NCBI GenBank assembly: GCA_030063045.1
Contig: JAQSEB010000085.1
Location: 248,001 to 312,000, forward strand
Source: Pratylenchus scribneri
Lineage: Eukaryota; Nematoda; Chromadorea; Rhabditida; Pratylenchidae
Reading direction: 5' to 3'
Length of the DNA: 64,000 bases
Of the stretch, positions 12,039 to 24,569 are shown in pieces (the stretch's first letter is position 1; each line of letters opens with the position of its first letter). The position numbers and the translations under genes were made by a program. The notes beneath the pieces are model-generated. The model saw only the letters and a list, made by a program, of their open reading frames with translations, did no database searches and was not told the origin of the DNA.

Positions 12039-13363
12039 TTTTGCGACTGGATTTGTTGAACAAAAATACAAATTAAATAGATTCTGCTGAAAAAGAAGGG
12101 AAAATAATATGAGGGAAACAAGAAAAAAGGGTGGCCAATGTTTGGGTTATGGACCGCCTTTCTTTTGCTTCCCGAGAATGATGGCGGTGAAGGTGGGCGG
12201 AAAGTGGCTGGGCCCAGGTTTAACGTTGAAATGAGCGCCAGAATCAAGAGAAAAATGAGGGAAGAAAAAAGTTATTGGAATCTGTTAAGCCGTCTATAGA
12301 GACTTTTACTGAAAAATCAGCCAAGAAAATGGGAGGGGATCGAGAAAATAAAGGGAAAATGGCAGACTGGATTGGTTGGATTTGGATGGATCGACTCAAA
12401 GGCAGATTGAAAGGAGGCAGATGCTTTCTGGAATGCTTCTTCCCTCCTTTTTCCTCTCTCATCCATCCAAATCCACACAATCCGCTGCCAACAGCAGAGA
12501 TCAGGGCCATGGGGCCTTTCCACTTTTCTTGGCCATTGATTTATTTCCTTTACATCGTTGTTGGGGGAACAAATGGCGAAGGAAGGAGCCGATGGCAAAC
12601 ATAAAGCATCAATGGGGAAAAGTGGATAATAAAGAAGTAAAACTTTGAGGATGGATCATATCCCTCCTCCCATTATCCAAAGTCATTTTGGCCAAGTCTG
12701 CTGGTTGGCTTCGGCCCCCGCAAATCCATTCATTGCTGATGACAGAGGCTGCCGAATCCTTCATTAGTGCTGGGAATGATCACTGCTTTGAGAATGAGAA
12801 TCCGACAAAAGGAATAAGAAAAAAGAGACTTGAGAATTGGGGAAGGTTGGATGCTAGTTGGGGAATTTGGTTTACCTGCAAAAGTACTTTAAAAGAAAGG
12901 TTTAACTGTAGCTGTTGAAAAAGTTGGAGGGATTGAAAAATTGGCAAAATCTTATTAAGGAATATTGTGTGCATTTTTACCCTAAATCTTATAAATTTAT
13001 TAAGGCAGTGTATTTATTTAACAAAACCCATTTTTTATAGGACTATATGATTTGGACAAACTTTTTAAGATTTCTATATGGTTCTAAACCTAAATGTTAG
13101 CGTAAACCAAAACTCAAGACTTAGCATTTTTATGGCCAAGTTATGTGGCCTCAAACTTCAAAATATTTATATTTTTCCAATTTATTAATTTTAATATTTT
13201 TTATCACAATAAAATAATATAATTGATTCTCTAAATATAATATTAATTATAACTGTTTTTTAGAGGCAATAAAAATTACAACAAAGAAAGGTGGATTTAT
13301 GCATTTTGGGATCAAGATTTGAGCTTTATTTATTTTATTCAATGCCCGTTTGTTTCATTATTA
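12039..13363. other. Intergenic between mlc and gly-20 genes
   Basis: Contains the mlc promoter region and the 3' flank of the MGAT2 gene. The segment at 12250-12720 is less AT-rich than its surroundings and opens frames on both strands, but shows no motif or splice pattern. A minus-strand copy of the ACATAACTTGGCCATA repeat lies at about 13060-13150. Confidence 0.3.
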
Positions 13364-15896
13364 TTATAATGCTTCTTTTATTCCTCCTTCATTCCTCTCC
13401 AACAATGCGTCCCTGGCCTTGGCCAAAATGTCGGTCGCCCTCATTTCGGTTGGATGTGTATTCAATTGGCAAAGTCGATGATCCCTTGGATCGGCCCATC
13501 CTCCATTTGGTTTCGATGGTTTTAACATTCTCTTCCCAATTTCGCCAATTTCCAGTTCCGGAGGGAAAAATGAGGCGTTGACTCGTTGGAAAAGTTTTCT
13601 GCAAAAAATTGTGGGGAATTAGAAATTATTATTGGACATTTATTAATATTGTATTTATTTATAAGAAGGAAATTATAAATATTTTTTTCCTATTTAGAGT
13701 ACCAATGGCTTAATAAGAGTAAATCGAGTTATAAAAATCCTGAATATTCTTAATTATACCCATTGAAAATGATTTTTCTGAATTTAAATCAAAAAATCAA
13801 TTAAATTATCCGTTAAATTAAAATAATTTTAAAAACTATTTGTAAAATAAATAAATTGGCTTTAATTGAATAAATTTAAACTGCAAGCCGAAATTAAAAA
13901 ATTCCCAAAATTTTTCAATAATTTGACTTTGATTAAATTCAAAAAAACCCCTAAAATTATCAAAACCCCCTAAAATTAATTTCCACTCACAATGCTTCAT
14001 GGACTGCATTGTCCGCCTGGCATCGATGAGTGTGCACGCCACAATCCCCAATGTGAATTACACGGGGCGACTTTGAATAAATGACCCTCATTTTGTTGGG
14101 CAGACATTTCACCGAAATTTGCAGCAAAGTCCAATCCCAATTGTAATCATCATATTCACAGAAAAACTAATAAAATAAAATTAGGATAAAATTAATTTAA
14201 AATTATTTCCACTCACTTTTGAACAATTTGTGCTTCGAATTTTGTCCCATAATTGTTTGCCAATGGCCATTCCCATATTAAATTTGCTGCTGTACCAAAG
14301 TTCAACGCCCAATTTGGCCAATTCATCGCCGTATCGGGCAAATGTTTTCGGATATGTTCCAAGGCATAATAATTCACAATCCGGACAAATCCTTTAAAAA
14401 AAGTTTTATTTTTTGGTGAAATTTTATAAAGCTTTCGGAATTATGAAAAATGTATTTTTATAAAAATCTTTTGAAAATTGGCGATTGACTTTATTTGTCT
14501 TTTTAATAAAATTTTTAATTTAAATTATAATCAGCCTAAATCTATTGGTAAAAAAATAATTTTTACTTTGTCCTCTTTTGTTCCATCAATCGAAGGGTAT
14601 GCAGGAAGTCGGGTGCCACCAAATGGTCCTCTTCCAATAAAAGCACCAATTTTGAATCCAATCCGTATTTTGGCAAAATTCCATCGAAAATATAATTAAT
14701 CTATGAAAAATTAAATTGGAAATTAATTTCGGGGAAAAGGGCCAACCTTCCACCACCAATGATTTTTGATTTGACTCAATTTTGGAATTCGATAATGGCC
14801 GCCAACATCCGGCGACCCAGCATCCGCACATTTCAATTCAATTCCTCTTTAAAATTATCAATAATTTATATTAATTTTTACTTTGTTTTGTCAATTCCGT
14901 CCGGACAATCTTTTGCACTTTTTCCGGGATAATTATTCGGAAACAATTGAATATTGAATGGGAAAAACAATTGAATTACCTGCAAAAAGTCGATTTAAAT
15001 GGAAATAATTAAAAAAAAAACAAACTCGACAAAAATTGATGCTCTGAACCAATTTATTGATTTTATCGTCGTTGAAATCATGGCTGAACACCAATAAAAT
15101 CCGTTCAATGTGCTTTGCCCTTGCGAGACTGCCAATCAAATAGGACAAATATTCCAAACGATTGTGGACCTTAAATTTAATTTTTTATAAATGAAAATTG
15201 AATAATTATCATTAGTGAGTGGAATTTTAGATTTTGATAACCTTTTTTTGTATTTATCAGATTTGATGAGAAATAAATTAAAGCTTTTGAGTATTCATTT
15301 CATATTTTAAATAATTAATTTTTATGAATGGAGTTAACCTGAATAACCAAAATATAATCGACATTATCCGCATTCAATTGCCCAAATCGATTTGAATTCA
15401 ACACTTCATGATGCGCATTTAAGAACTAAAATTAATTAATTAATCAATAAATAATTTAAAATTTGCAACCTGAATGGATTCCAACGCTTTTTCCGGGTCA
15501 CCGGCCAATTCCAACATTGCCGTACCATGCAATGAATGGTCGGCATTCATTGGGGAGGGCAATGGAATTGTCCAACTGGCATTCCGCAAAAATTGTTCTC
15601 TTTCGGCTATTTTATTCTAAAAAATATATTTAAAAAAATTTTATAAAAGTTATTTGCCTGATTTTGCAATATATCAATATCATCCATAGCTTTAGGTCGA
15701 TTTTTATAGGCAAGACGGTCGCTATCATTCCCTGGATAATTTGTTGACAATGAAATGTAAAGAAGGCAAATGACGAATAAAAGTAACTGAAATTTTATTA
15801 GTTTTATTTGACATTAATGTTAAAAAATAAAACCGAGAAGGCAAATATGACACCAGAAGCATGTCGAAGACGGCGACGAAATCGGTAAAAGTACAT
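13364..15896 (-). CDS. gly-20: Alpha-1,6-mannosyl-glycoprotein 2-beta-GlcNAc-transferase (MGAT2)
   Basis: Golgi enzyme that adds GlcNAc to the alpha-1,6 arm during complex N-glycan synthesis. The ATG at 15896 gives a type II membrane topology: MYFYRFRRRLRHASG, then the hydrophobic LLLFVICLLYISL. The catalytic domain shows VHNRLEYLSYLIGSL, ILLVFSHDF, FFPFNIQLFPNNYPG, KNHWWWK and LEEDHLVAPDFLHTL, which includes the acidic EEDH metal site. It continues with CEYDDYNWDWTL, HIGDCGVH and finally NGGWADPRDHRLC. All are in family order. The final exon must be read in the frame ending at the TAA of 13364-13366; a competing frame stopping at 13389 lacks the conserved GGW-D-RDH motif. Introns are short. 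It diverges from ubc-1. Confidence 0.92.
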
Positions 15897-16733
15897 TTAA
15901 AATATTATTTGGCAATAGTTTTATTGAATTTGGTTGATGAATTAGTGAAGAAATAAATCACAAAAATGAACGGTTAATCACAGTTCGGTTTGACCGGGCA
16001 AGGATTGGCTGATTCTCTCTGCTGATTCACTGAATTTTTTTTTTAAATTTTGGGTATAAAGACTGAATTTATGAGCTTTTTTGGTTATATTTTTGGCCAA
16101 AAAAGGCATCTTCATCATCATTCATCAATCTCAATTTTATACTACTATAATAAAAGGGTGTGGACGATGAAGAAATGATTGCTTACTTCCTGCGTCAAAA
16201 ATGGGGCTACGCTACGGAGCATGGCCATATAATTCCTCTTCCCCCATAATATTCGCCGAAAATGCTGCCACAGCAGTGAATAATAATAAAGATTTTTGAT
16301 AGCGGAAAAGGGTGAGGATGTGACGTATAAAATGGAAGGAATCGGGGGCTCAAAGCGCAAAAGAATTATATTTGAGATGGACTGTGTGGCCTTTATTTGG
16401 ATTTTGGACGATGGGATGATGAATGAATTTATCGGCGGGGGATTGGAATGAGTTGGTTAAGTTCTCGATTGTTTAATAAAAATATAATCCGCTCTTGATG
16501 AAAAAAATATCCAACAATAAAATTTAAAGGGCATATGGCCAATTTATTTTCCGCAGGGTAGAAGGGTAGATGCAAAAAACAGGAATAAAATGATGGGATT
16601 ATAAACACCTCATATAGAATTATAAAATAAATAAATAAAGTCTCATATAAGAGCATTGTTAAGGCAGGAAATTGATTATAATTTTAAATTCAATTTTTAG
16701 AAAATAATAACATTTTATTATTGATTGTTAAAA
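15897..16733. promoter_or_regulatory. Divergent promoter region, gly-20 / ubc-1
   Basis: Separates two divergent genes. A TTTTTAG at about 16694-16700, some 33 bases before the ubc-1 ATG, could be a spliced-leader acceptor. No coding exon was recognised. Confidence 0.45.
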
Positions 16734-18545
16734 ATGTCAACTCCCTCGCGTCGCCGTCTTATGCGTGATTTCAAAAAACTGCAGGTAACATTTAATAAAT
16801 TTTATTTTAATTCATTTTAATTTTTAGGATGATCCGCCAGCCGGAGTCAGCGGGGCACCAACAGAGGTTTTTCTTTAATTGTTTTAAAATGAATAATAGG
16901 AAAAATAATAGGAATCAATAATGCGTTGGGAGGCAGTGATATTTGGACCACAAGACACGCCATTCGAGGATGGAACATTCAAACTGAGTTTGGAATTCAC
17001 TGAGGAATATCCGAATAAGCCACCAACAGTCAAATTCGTGTCAAAAATGTTTCACCCAAATGTGTATGCGGATGGAAGTATTTGCTTGGATATTCTTCAG
17101 GTTTTTAAATTATTTACACTAGAAAATATTTAATCTGCTGAAAAAATTGAAATTTCCCAAAAACAGTTCAGAAGTTTATCCTAGACCCATAAAACTTATA
17201 CAAAATTGATAGATTTCTTCCCAGGTGCATCATTTGATATTAATTAATTTTAAACCCTAAAGGAGAATAGGTTTAAACCGTTTAATACCTTTTAAATTTG
17301 AAACGTGCCAAATTATATATCATTTAATGCATTTTGACCAGACTATCCAATTCGGTTATGGTTCGGGAATATAGGATAAACCACTCCTTAAACCATTATT
17401 ATTATTTTAGCAATATTTACATTTTTCCTGCAATTTTAATGTTTTTGGACAACCTTCCGATTTTCATATTCGTTAATGATTTATTTATTCAATTTTTAGA
17501 ATCAATGGTCTCCCACCTATGATGTGGCCGCCATTCTCACTTCAATTCAATCATTGTTGGATGAACCAAACCCAAATAGTCCGGCGAATTCATTGGCTGC
17601 TCAACTTTATCAGGAGAATCGACGAGAATATGAGAAAAGAGTTCATGCCATTGTTGAACAGGTTAAATTGGCAAAATTGTGTTATTTTATCCAAAAATTA
17701 ATTAAATTTTCAGTCATGGATGTCATTTTCTGAAGAGGATGAAGAGGACGGGGAAAAGGGAACAAAAGAGGCTGAAGGAAGCACCAATATTGACCAAACC
17801 GTGACCAACACTGCTCAAGTGGATGCGGAAGAAGATGAAACTCAATCAAGTGCGAGCAGTCAAGAAAATGATGAAGGTGGGATTGGCATTTTGGCATTAT
17901 TAAAAAAGTAATTTAAAAATGGGATTATTGGCCTAAATTTATTAGCCCATTTTGGGTCAGGTTTTTTTGGTCAAAGTCGAATGATTTTATGATAACTAAA
18001 AGGTTTAAATTAGGTAGGTTTAGGCTAACTAAGGTTCATAAAGAAGATTTTACGAAAATTTTAAGGGGCCCTAACTTGCAAAAATTTGGGTCATAGCCTC
18101 GAATCCCCTCAGGGAAATTATTTTTCAAGCTTTATAATAGTCATTTTTATGCACTTTTACAAATTTTAGAACAAATTCGCCAATTTTACCAATTAATTTT
18201 TTAAAGCTGTCCATCACCATCATCGGGGAGCAGAGGAACCCCAGCAAACCCAATCTGAGCCCCCACCCGAAGGCCAGACATCCAAAAGTGGCTCATCCGC
18301 TTCGCCATTTCCCCTTCTCCCACTTCCTCCACCGGGTCCAGGTCCAAGCCAAAGTCAACAGCATTTCCATATCCAAACAATTAGCCGGCAAATTATGGCT
18401 CAAATTGACCAGCGAAGGGCCACATCCGCCCCAAACACTGCTGCCGAAGGTGGAATTTAATTTATTTTGACCAAAAATATTAATTTTTATTAAAGGAAGC
18501 ACCGAGGAGGATGAACGAGAAAGTGAGGATGTTCAAGTGGATTAA
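16734..18545 (+). CDS. ubc-1: RAD6-type ubiquitin-conjugating enzyme E2 with long tail
   Basis: E2 enzyme of the UBE2A/RAD6 type, expected to act in the nucleus on histone H2B or PCNA. Exons: 16734-16784, 16828-16866, 16912-17100, 17500-17661, 17714 to about 17875, about 18208-18449 and about 18496-18545. The core is intact: [17 protein letters not shown], then [17 protein letters not shown] with catalytic Cys88, then [20 protein letters not shown]. As in C. elegans UBC-1, an acidic tail follows ([16 protein letters not shown]). Two further exons add His, Pro/Gly and Gln-rich sequence ([26 protein letters not shown]) before the stop at 18543-18545. Intron 3 (17101-17499) contains a reversed dispersed element. 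The catalytic domain is certain; the tail junctions were fitted by frame. Confidence 0.95.
17171..17370 (-). repeat. Dispersed 200-base element, copy B
   Basis: Reverse complement of the copy A type. It begins GTTTATCCTAGACCCATAAA and contains GCATTTTGACCAGACTATCC. It fills much of ubc-1 intron 3 and is antisense to the gene. Confidence 0.75.
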
Positions 18546-20037
18546 TATAATATTGGAATTGGCCATTCAAAATGGAATTCAGCAAAAAATGCGTGATGAA
18601 TGATGAAAAAATACTCCAATCAATTTTATTTAAAAAATATATTTTCCATTTCTACTAACTCAATTCATTCAAATAAAGTTTTGTCCATTTTTAATTCTTT
18701 TTTTTTTCTTTATTTTAGGACAGAATTTGTATCGAAAAAAAAACATTGGAAAAGATTAAAAAAATACCTAGTACACAAATAATTAAAGGGTATTAAACCG
18801 TTTAAAGCAATTTTGGTTCGTGGTTCAAAACTAATTTAGAATTGGTTAAACTAAAGGCAAAGTATAATTAAATAATGATATATCTACCGGCAAATCTATC
18901 AATTGGGAATTTGATAATCGTTTACAATCTTAACATTTTCATTTTGCTTTATCTACAACAAAAAATATCTATATGAGCCTAAAAAATGATTCCATTTGAT
19001 GTTCCAATCAATCGATGAGGGATGAAGCATAGAAGAGAAAGATTGAGGACAAATCGAAGAAGCAACAACGGCAGTTTTGAGGTTGAGCCACTCGGCGGGA
19101 TTGGCCCCGAACAAAGAAAAAAGCAGGAGAGGAAGGAGGTGGAAGAGGAACTTGAAATGAGAAGAAACGTGTAAACAAATGGAAAATGCGCGAACATAGA
19201 ATGGAAGGGGAAAGTGAGTATTGAAAAATGAGGCAAGAAAGCTGATCAACTCATTGACTAATGGGTGATTTTGCGTCCTTCCACCCCTCCTCAATATCCT
19301 CCATCCATACAGCTAAAGCCAACTTTTGCTTCATTCCATTGTGTGCGTGATTTATGTGTAAAAAATAAAAAAATAAAGTCACGCCAATGTGACGGTGCAT
19401 GGTGGCAGTTTCTATCAAAAAAGACGGGGAATCCTTGGAAAAATGGCTCAAATCCACTTAATGTCAAGGCAGGCTTTCAAAACATATGTTCAATTGTGAG
19501 CTGTGACTCATATCATAAATAACATAATTAGGCAGATTTATTTGATTCCAGCAAGGAAATTTATCATTTGCCTTCTTTGAGACTTATTGAGATCTCATTT
19601 TTCACATAAAACGAATAAACATTAATTTTGTTCAGTCCTACATAAAATATTTTGACAAATGAATTAATTTTTGCCAATTCACAAAAAGAGAATTAAGTTT
19701 GAGGGTTAATTGGAATTTTATTGGATTAACTTCTATGGATAAATCTGGATGATCTTTAGTTTGATTTTGATTTTGAGAGAATTCATCCAGCTTTTCCTGT
19801 AGTTAAAAAGTGATTAGACTTAAAGGCAAATTCATATTACAGTATAAATAATGAATTGGAATGCAACGCATCCTCTCTTTCACCTGATTTGCCTAAAGGC
19901 ATAACATTAATAAATTCAGGAACGGTAACATTAAAAATAAAAAAGCCTTTTTTGTTTTTTTTTTTGATATTAAAAAGCAATCATTATTTAATCAAACAGA
20001 TATTTAATTAGATCAAAATTATCCTCTATTAATTAAA
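18546..20037. other. Intergenic, ubc-1 3' flank to calponin-repeat gene
   Basis: Holds the ubc-1 3' end and a 5'-truncated dispersed element at about 18784-18935. A stretch at 18960-19480 opens frames on both strands without recognisable motifs. No gene is called. Confidence 0.35.
18784..18935 (+). repeat. Dispersed 200-base element, copy C (5'-truncated)
   Basis: Shares AAAGGGTATTAAACCGTTTAA, TTTTGGTTC, GAATTGGTTAAAC and ATCTATCAATTGGGAAT with the other copies, but lacks the GAGCTGGTCAAAACGCATTG left part. Confidence 0.7.
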
Positions 20038-20649
20038 ATGTCCAGCAACCAACAAAAAGCACCTCCAAAAAAGGAGCCAGAAAAGAAGAAACAAACTGCG
20101 GATGAAGGGGAGGAGGGACAAAAAACACAACAAAAACGTCAACAAAAGGAAGCAGGACAACCGGGTAAATTCGATCAAAAATGAATTTATTATACTTTTC
20201 TCCCAAAGGAACCGCAGAAAGCACCCATTTGAAATTAGCCTCAGCCGGCAACATCGATTTAAGCCAAGCCTATGGAAGTGGCCGCCGGACACAAAGTGGA
20301 AAATTCACATTGGCCCAATTGAGAGCAACTGAAGGTTATTTTTAGAGGGGAATAACGGGCAAAAATATTCAAATTTACAACAGGTATTTGCCCTCTTCAA
20401 AATGGCACAAACCAATTTGATTCCCAAAAGGCAAGTCCTCTATGGAAAATAATCTTTTCCCATGAAAAATGTTAAAATTAAATTGGCACATTTCTCTTGC
20501 AGAAAATGACCGGATTTGGAACGCCTCGAGACGTGAAAGGCAAACATTTGAAGCGAATTTGGGAATTGGAATTTCCGGATGAAGCCGTCGACTATAAACC
20601 ACCGCAGCCAATAAATGTTTCGACCAATCAACAAGATGGAAAGGAATGA
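20038..20649 (+). CDS. Small calponin-like repeat protein
   Basis: Four exons. The N-terminus is Lys/Gln/Glu-rich (MSSNQQKAPPKKEPEKKKQ). The middle reads LKLASAGNIDLSQAYGSG. The last two exons together encode one calponin-type repeat: CPLQNGTNQFDSQK joined to KMTGFGTPRDVKG, matching the family core GTNKFASQKGMTGFGTPR. This motif binds actin in calponins and in UNC-87-type proteins. There is no calponin-homology (CH) domain. The intron inside the repeat (20431-20502) has a GC donor with perfect consensus, AAAAG|GCAAGT, and a TTGCAG acceptor; no GT donor restores the frame. Stop at 20647-20649. About 150 residues. Likely a cytoskeletal protein, but which nematode family member is uncertain. Confidence 0.75.
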
Positions 20650-20854
20650 AAATAAATAATAAAATATGCTTGGATTTAGTGATTAATAATGTTGTGATGT
20701 GAGAATGATGGAAATTTGAAAAAAATTTGTAGTAATAGATTTCTCTTCCTTCATTGCATTAAATACCTTTAAAAAATTTTAAAATAAAATTAATGAAAAC
20801 CCAAAATCGATTAAATAATATTAATTTTAAAAAGAATTATTTACAAAAAATATT

Positions 20855-21010
20855 TTTGCGACCATATAACTTGGCCATAACGAAGTATTATGGTTTGGGT
20901 TTTGGTTTAGACTTAGATTTAAATTAGGGATAGACTTAAGGAAGGCTAGGTAAAATAATCAATCTAAAGAGTCTGATTTGGCCAAGTTTTCGAGAAAGTT
21001 TTTTGTAATT
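20855..21010 (+). repeat. Dispersed element with CATAACTTGGCCATAAC core
   Basis: Contains ACCATATAACTTGGCCATAA followed by ATTAGGGATAGACTTAAG. Related copies occur at about 31255-31360 (ACCACATAATTTGGCTC) and, reversed, at about 13060-13150. Boundaries are not defined. Confidence 0.5.
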
Positions 21011-21165
21011 TAATTAATACACTGTTGTTTGGTATTCATTTGAATTCAACTTTTAACTGAACTTTTGTATGCAAAATTTATTTATTTTACCAATTTATGC
21101 AACAAAAACATTAAATTTGTGTTAAAATATTTAATATAAAATTGAAAGAATCGAATGGGCAAATA

Positions 21166-22466
21166 TTAAAATAAAAAATGGGGCAAAGATAATTGGGTGA
21201 CCATTGAATGGAGCAAAAAGTGAATTGGCCAATAAATAAGAATAATATTGAGAAAATTGTACATTTTTGTGGATGCAGAGGAGGAATGGAGGAAATCAAC
21301 GGGGAATGGGATAAGCCGAAAATTGCCATTATCTCCACCTTCCGGACTTTTTGGGAGTGGCCGCCTCAATGGTTTGGAGGCAGCTGCCATCAATTTTGGG
21401 GGAAGTGTTCGGCGAGTTGCTGGAAAAATATTAAAATGGGAACTGAATTTATTAGGACTTTCGTACTTTTGCGAATTGGCACCGTTTCTTCAAATTTCCA
21501 ATCCACAGAAGGATTTTGTTCGCCTTCCTCCTCAATGATCAATTTGTCCAGCAAAAGGGCAACATTCTCCAATTCCGTACCCAAATCCACTGATTCTATA
21601 AATAAATATTTTTCAAAATTAAATAGGAAATATTTTAATTTGCCAAAAAGAGTGCATACGAAAATAATATATAATTGGATATGAAATGAAAAGAGCTGGT
21701 CAAGAAGCATTGAATGGTATAAAATTTTTTATGGTTTGGTCAACAATTAAAGAGCATTAAACTGTTTAAACTTTAAACCGACTTTATTTTTCAAAACTAT
21801 GTTAAAATTGTCTAACCCAAGCTAAAACATAATTAAATGATGCGTCTCGTCAAGATCTTTCGATTGGGTATAAGGTTTATGGGTCTAGAATAAACTTATG
21901 AACTTTTACATTTTTTTTGCAACTTAAATAATTCCCATAAAAGAATTCCCTTGGACACAACCTTTTGCCTCTTGGCCAATCCTCCCCTGGTGCAAAGGAC
22001 AATCCGGACAATCGCATTGTTGGCCGGCCTCAAATGTGCAATGTTTTTGATGATTGCCAATGGGCAAAAGTGAAAGGGAATGCCGGAGGGCATCCTGGCC
22101 GATTTGAATGGAGGATTGGTTCATTAGAAGCAAATTTGCATGCGAAATGCACCGAGTGGATCTGAACAAAGGGAAATCCGATCAGAATTTGATGGATTAT
22201 TCTAAATTCCACCTTTTCAATGCGTCTCGTCCCCAGGGCCGCTCATCTCGGCTCAAGCAATAAATCAATGAGTCCGGATCCCATTCGGAACAGATCAACG
22301 GCTTTTGCTCACAATGAACACTGAGGGCGCGCATTTGGGCACAATAGGAACATTTCTGAATGGATTTTACATATGGAAATAATTCAAAAAGTACTTGAAT
22401 ATCCGGCGATGGCTTGAAATCCATCGAAAGTGCCAAAAGGCAAAGGACAGCACAGGGCAATGCCAT
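21166..22466 (-). CDS. Predicted secreted Cys-rich protein, family unknown
   Basis: ATG at 22466 opens a signal-peptide-like stretch (MALPCAVLCLLALSM). A 42-base in-frame GT-AG intron (GTACTT to TTCAG) probably separates SPDIQ from KCSYCAQM. The ectodomain is rich in Cys: CSYCAQM, HCEQKPLICSEW, RCISHAN, HCTFEAGQQCDCPDCPL. The best junction then joins QEAK to ESVDLGTELENVALLLDK across an intron of about 365 bases that carries a dispersed element. The last exon is Pro/Lys-rich and ends in a hydrophobic tail (FLNIILIYWPIHFLLHSM), with the stop at 21166. No known domain was recognised. An alternative is that the C-terminal exons belong to another gene. Confidence 0.5.
21690..21900 (+). repeat. 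Dispersed 200-base element, copy D
   Basis: Contains GAGCTGGTCAAGAAGCATTG, TTTTTTATGGTTTGGTCAA and a well-preserved right end, GGTTTATGGGTCTAGAATAA. It lies in an intron of the predicted secreted-protein gene, antisense to it. Confidence 0.8.
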
Positions 22467-24569
22467 TATTAATTATAAATTATTAATTATAGAAAGACAT
22501 TTTCCTTTAAATGCTTTAAATGTATTGGAATGAATGCTTTAAATGCTCAAAATTGGAAGGGATTATCCATAATAGGTTTTTTAATTAATCCAAAAAGAAT
22601 CATTAATAATTCGTCCATTTTTATTTTTTCCTTCCTTCCCTTTGTCCCAATTGTGAATTTTTGTTTTCCAAATAAATGACCCCAAACACTTTTGGCCAAA
22701 TTGATCTATCGGGAATTGACCCCCCCCCCCCCCCCCTCCCCCTATCTAATTCATCTTAATCCAATCAATTGTTCCCACTAAATTTCCCATTCTTACGAAT
22801 TGGGCTTATTTTATTTTGATAAATTGAATTGACACAAAAAACCTAAATAATGGAATTAAAACTAAATTTTATAGACTCAAATTAGGCTATAAAATTCAAC
22901 CGAAAAACAATCCAAAAATTTAATAATTGAATTATATTCCATTGAATAATTTGCTAAATTTGAAGAAATTTAAAAGGAAAAATGGAAATTTTGAGGGAAA
23001 TTTTTGAAGCAAAATGACCCAAATTTTATGTCAATGAGGTTAAATGAATTGGAGGAATTCGAGGGAAAATTGAAGGAAAATTTAATGGCTAAAGGGGAAT
23101 TCATTGAGAATTCAATTAAATTGAACTAATTTTCCGCTTCCACAGGTAAATGTTGCGCAAAAAATCCTTTAAATTTGTTAAATTCCTCAAATTTTAATAT
23201 TTTAAAAATATTAAGAATTTCAATTTTTCGCATTAAATTTTATGAAATTTGAGATGAATTCCAACCAAATGTGGAATTGGCCTAATTCCGGGGCCAAAGG
23301 TGTAAATTGCCAAATTCTCTAATCCTCCTTCCCCCCTTTAAATGGGCCAAAATGAGTCAGCCAAAAGGAAGGCACATTTTTCAAGGGCTTAAATATAAAA
23401 TATTGACGGTTGGGTTTGGGTTTGATTGAAGGGAAATGGGGGGTCATTGGCCCTAAATCCCCCCTTTTTGTGCTTTCTCATCAGCTGGCAGAAGATTGGA
23501 TTGGCAGATAAAAGAAGAGGAAAAGAGGATTTGGGTGAGTTGATTGGAAGCAAAAATTGAGGGACAAAAAGGGGTTTAGGGCAACTTTTGATGGGTTTTT
23601 AACATTTCTGGGGCCAATCATTTTGGCTTGTTGACAACCAAAAGGGTAGGGTTGATTTTATGTTGAATAAAAATAATAATAAAAATAAAAATGGTTATTG
23701 ACCCTTTTTGGCCCCAAAATGATGAAAACATCTGTGGTGGCCAAAGATGGTCTACTAAAAAGGAATATGAGGCGGAGAGGGGGAATGGGATGTTCTTCCC
23801 TTTTGGCGCTTTTCCTTTATTTTTGCTTTTATTCTTTTTATTGGCCAAAAGGAAAAAAACATGCGGAAAAGATGTTTTCGGTTTTGGGTTGGATGTTGTC
23901 GAAAAGCAAAATGGAAAATGGTTGGTGGATGAAAATAATGGATTATTCCCCACGGGGGTCATTCCCCTTGGTCTTTTTCTCTATATAATTTATTCTGCAA
24001 CAAAAAAAAAGAATAATTTTGAAAGATGAAATGGATTTGAAGAAGACAATCAGAAATAAATGCTAACATATATTTTATTTAATTCCATTGTTCATTTGGC
24101 CATTTAAAATGTTTTGAATGAATGGAAAAAGTTGGAAATAGAATTGAAATTTTATATGGGGCAAAACTAATTGACACACAAAAAAGTTCAAAATGTATTG
24201 TGTGAATCGTGACAATGGAAATTGGATAATGTTAACATAAAACCCGAAAATTCCTGCAAAAATTAAACCATTAAAAAGATTAAGTTAGAAATTAATTTCG
24301 GAGAATTGTCCAATCTATGGAAGAGGCAAAGTAAAAATATTGATGGAACTGCCCAATTTTTACAAAGCTTTTAAATTTTTTTTTAAATTTTTTTGTTTAA
24401 ATATTCACAAATTTATTCGAATAAAAAATTCTTCAAAAAATTCATATTTAAATTGCCAAACTTTTTCGCCAATTTTCTAATTAAGTTTAAAATTAATAAG
24501 TCTTATTTTGAGTAAAAAATATGTAGTAAAAAGTTTGTCAATTGTCCAATTGGAGTTCATCGAGTAATT
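22467..24569. other. Intergenic, gene-free
   Basis: About 2.1 kb with no supported exon. Contains the 17-base C run at 22720-22736. Reading frames at 23618-24029 are open on both strands in the same place and carry no motif, so they are not called. Confidence 0.35.
22720..22736 (-). repeat. C17/G17 homopolymer
   Basis: Seventeen consecutive C on the plus strand, followed by T and five more C. Similar G runs lie at 26860-26876 (17), 27296-27310 (15) and about 33309-33319 (11). Confidence 0.95.

Noticed and set aside
13389..13604. Alternative reading frame for the last MGAT2 exon
   Set aside because: It lacks the conserved NGGW-D-RDH-LC motif, which is present in the frame ending at 13364.
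23618..24029. Overlapping open frames on both strands with hydrophobic stretches
   Set aside because: No conserved motif; the mirrored openness suggests chance in a locally stop-poor stretch.
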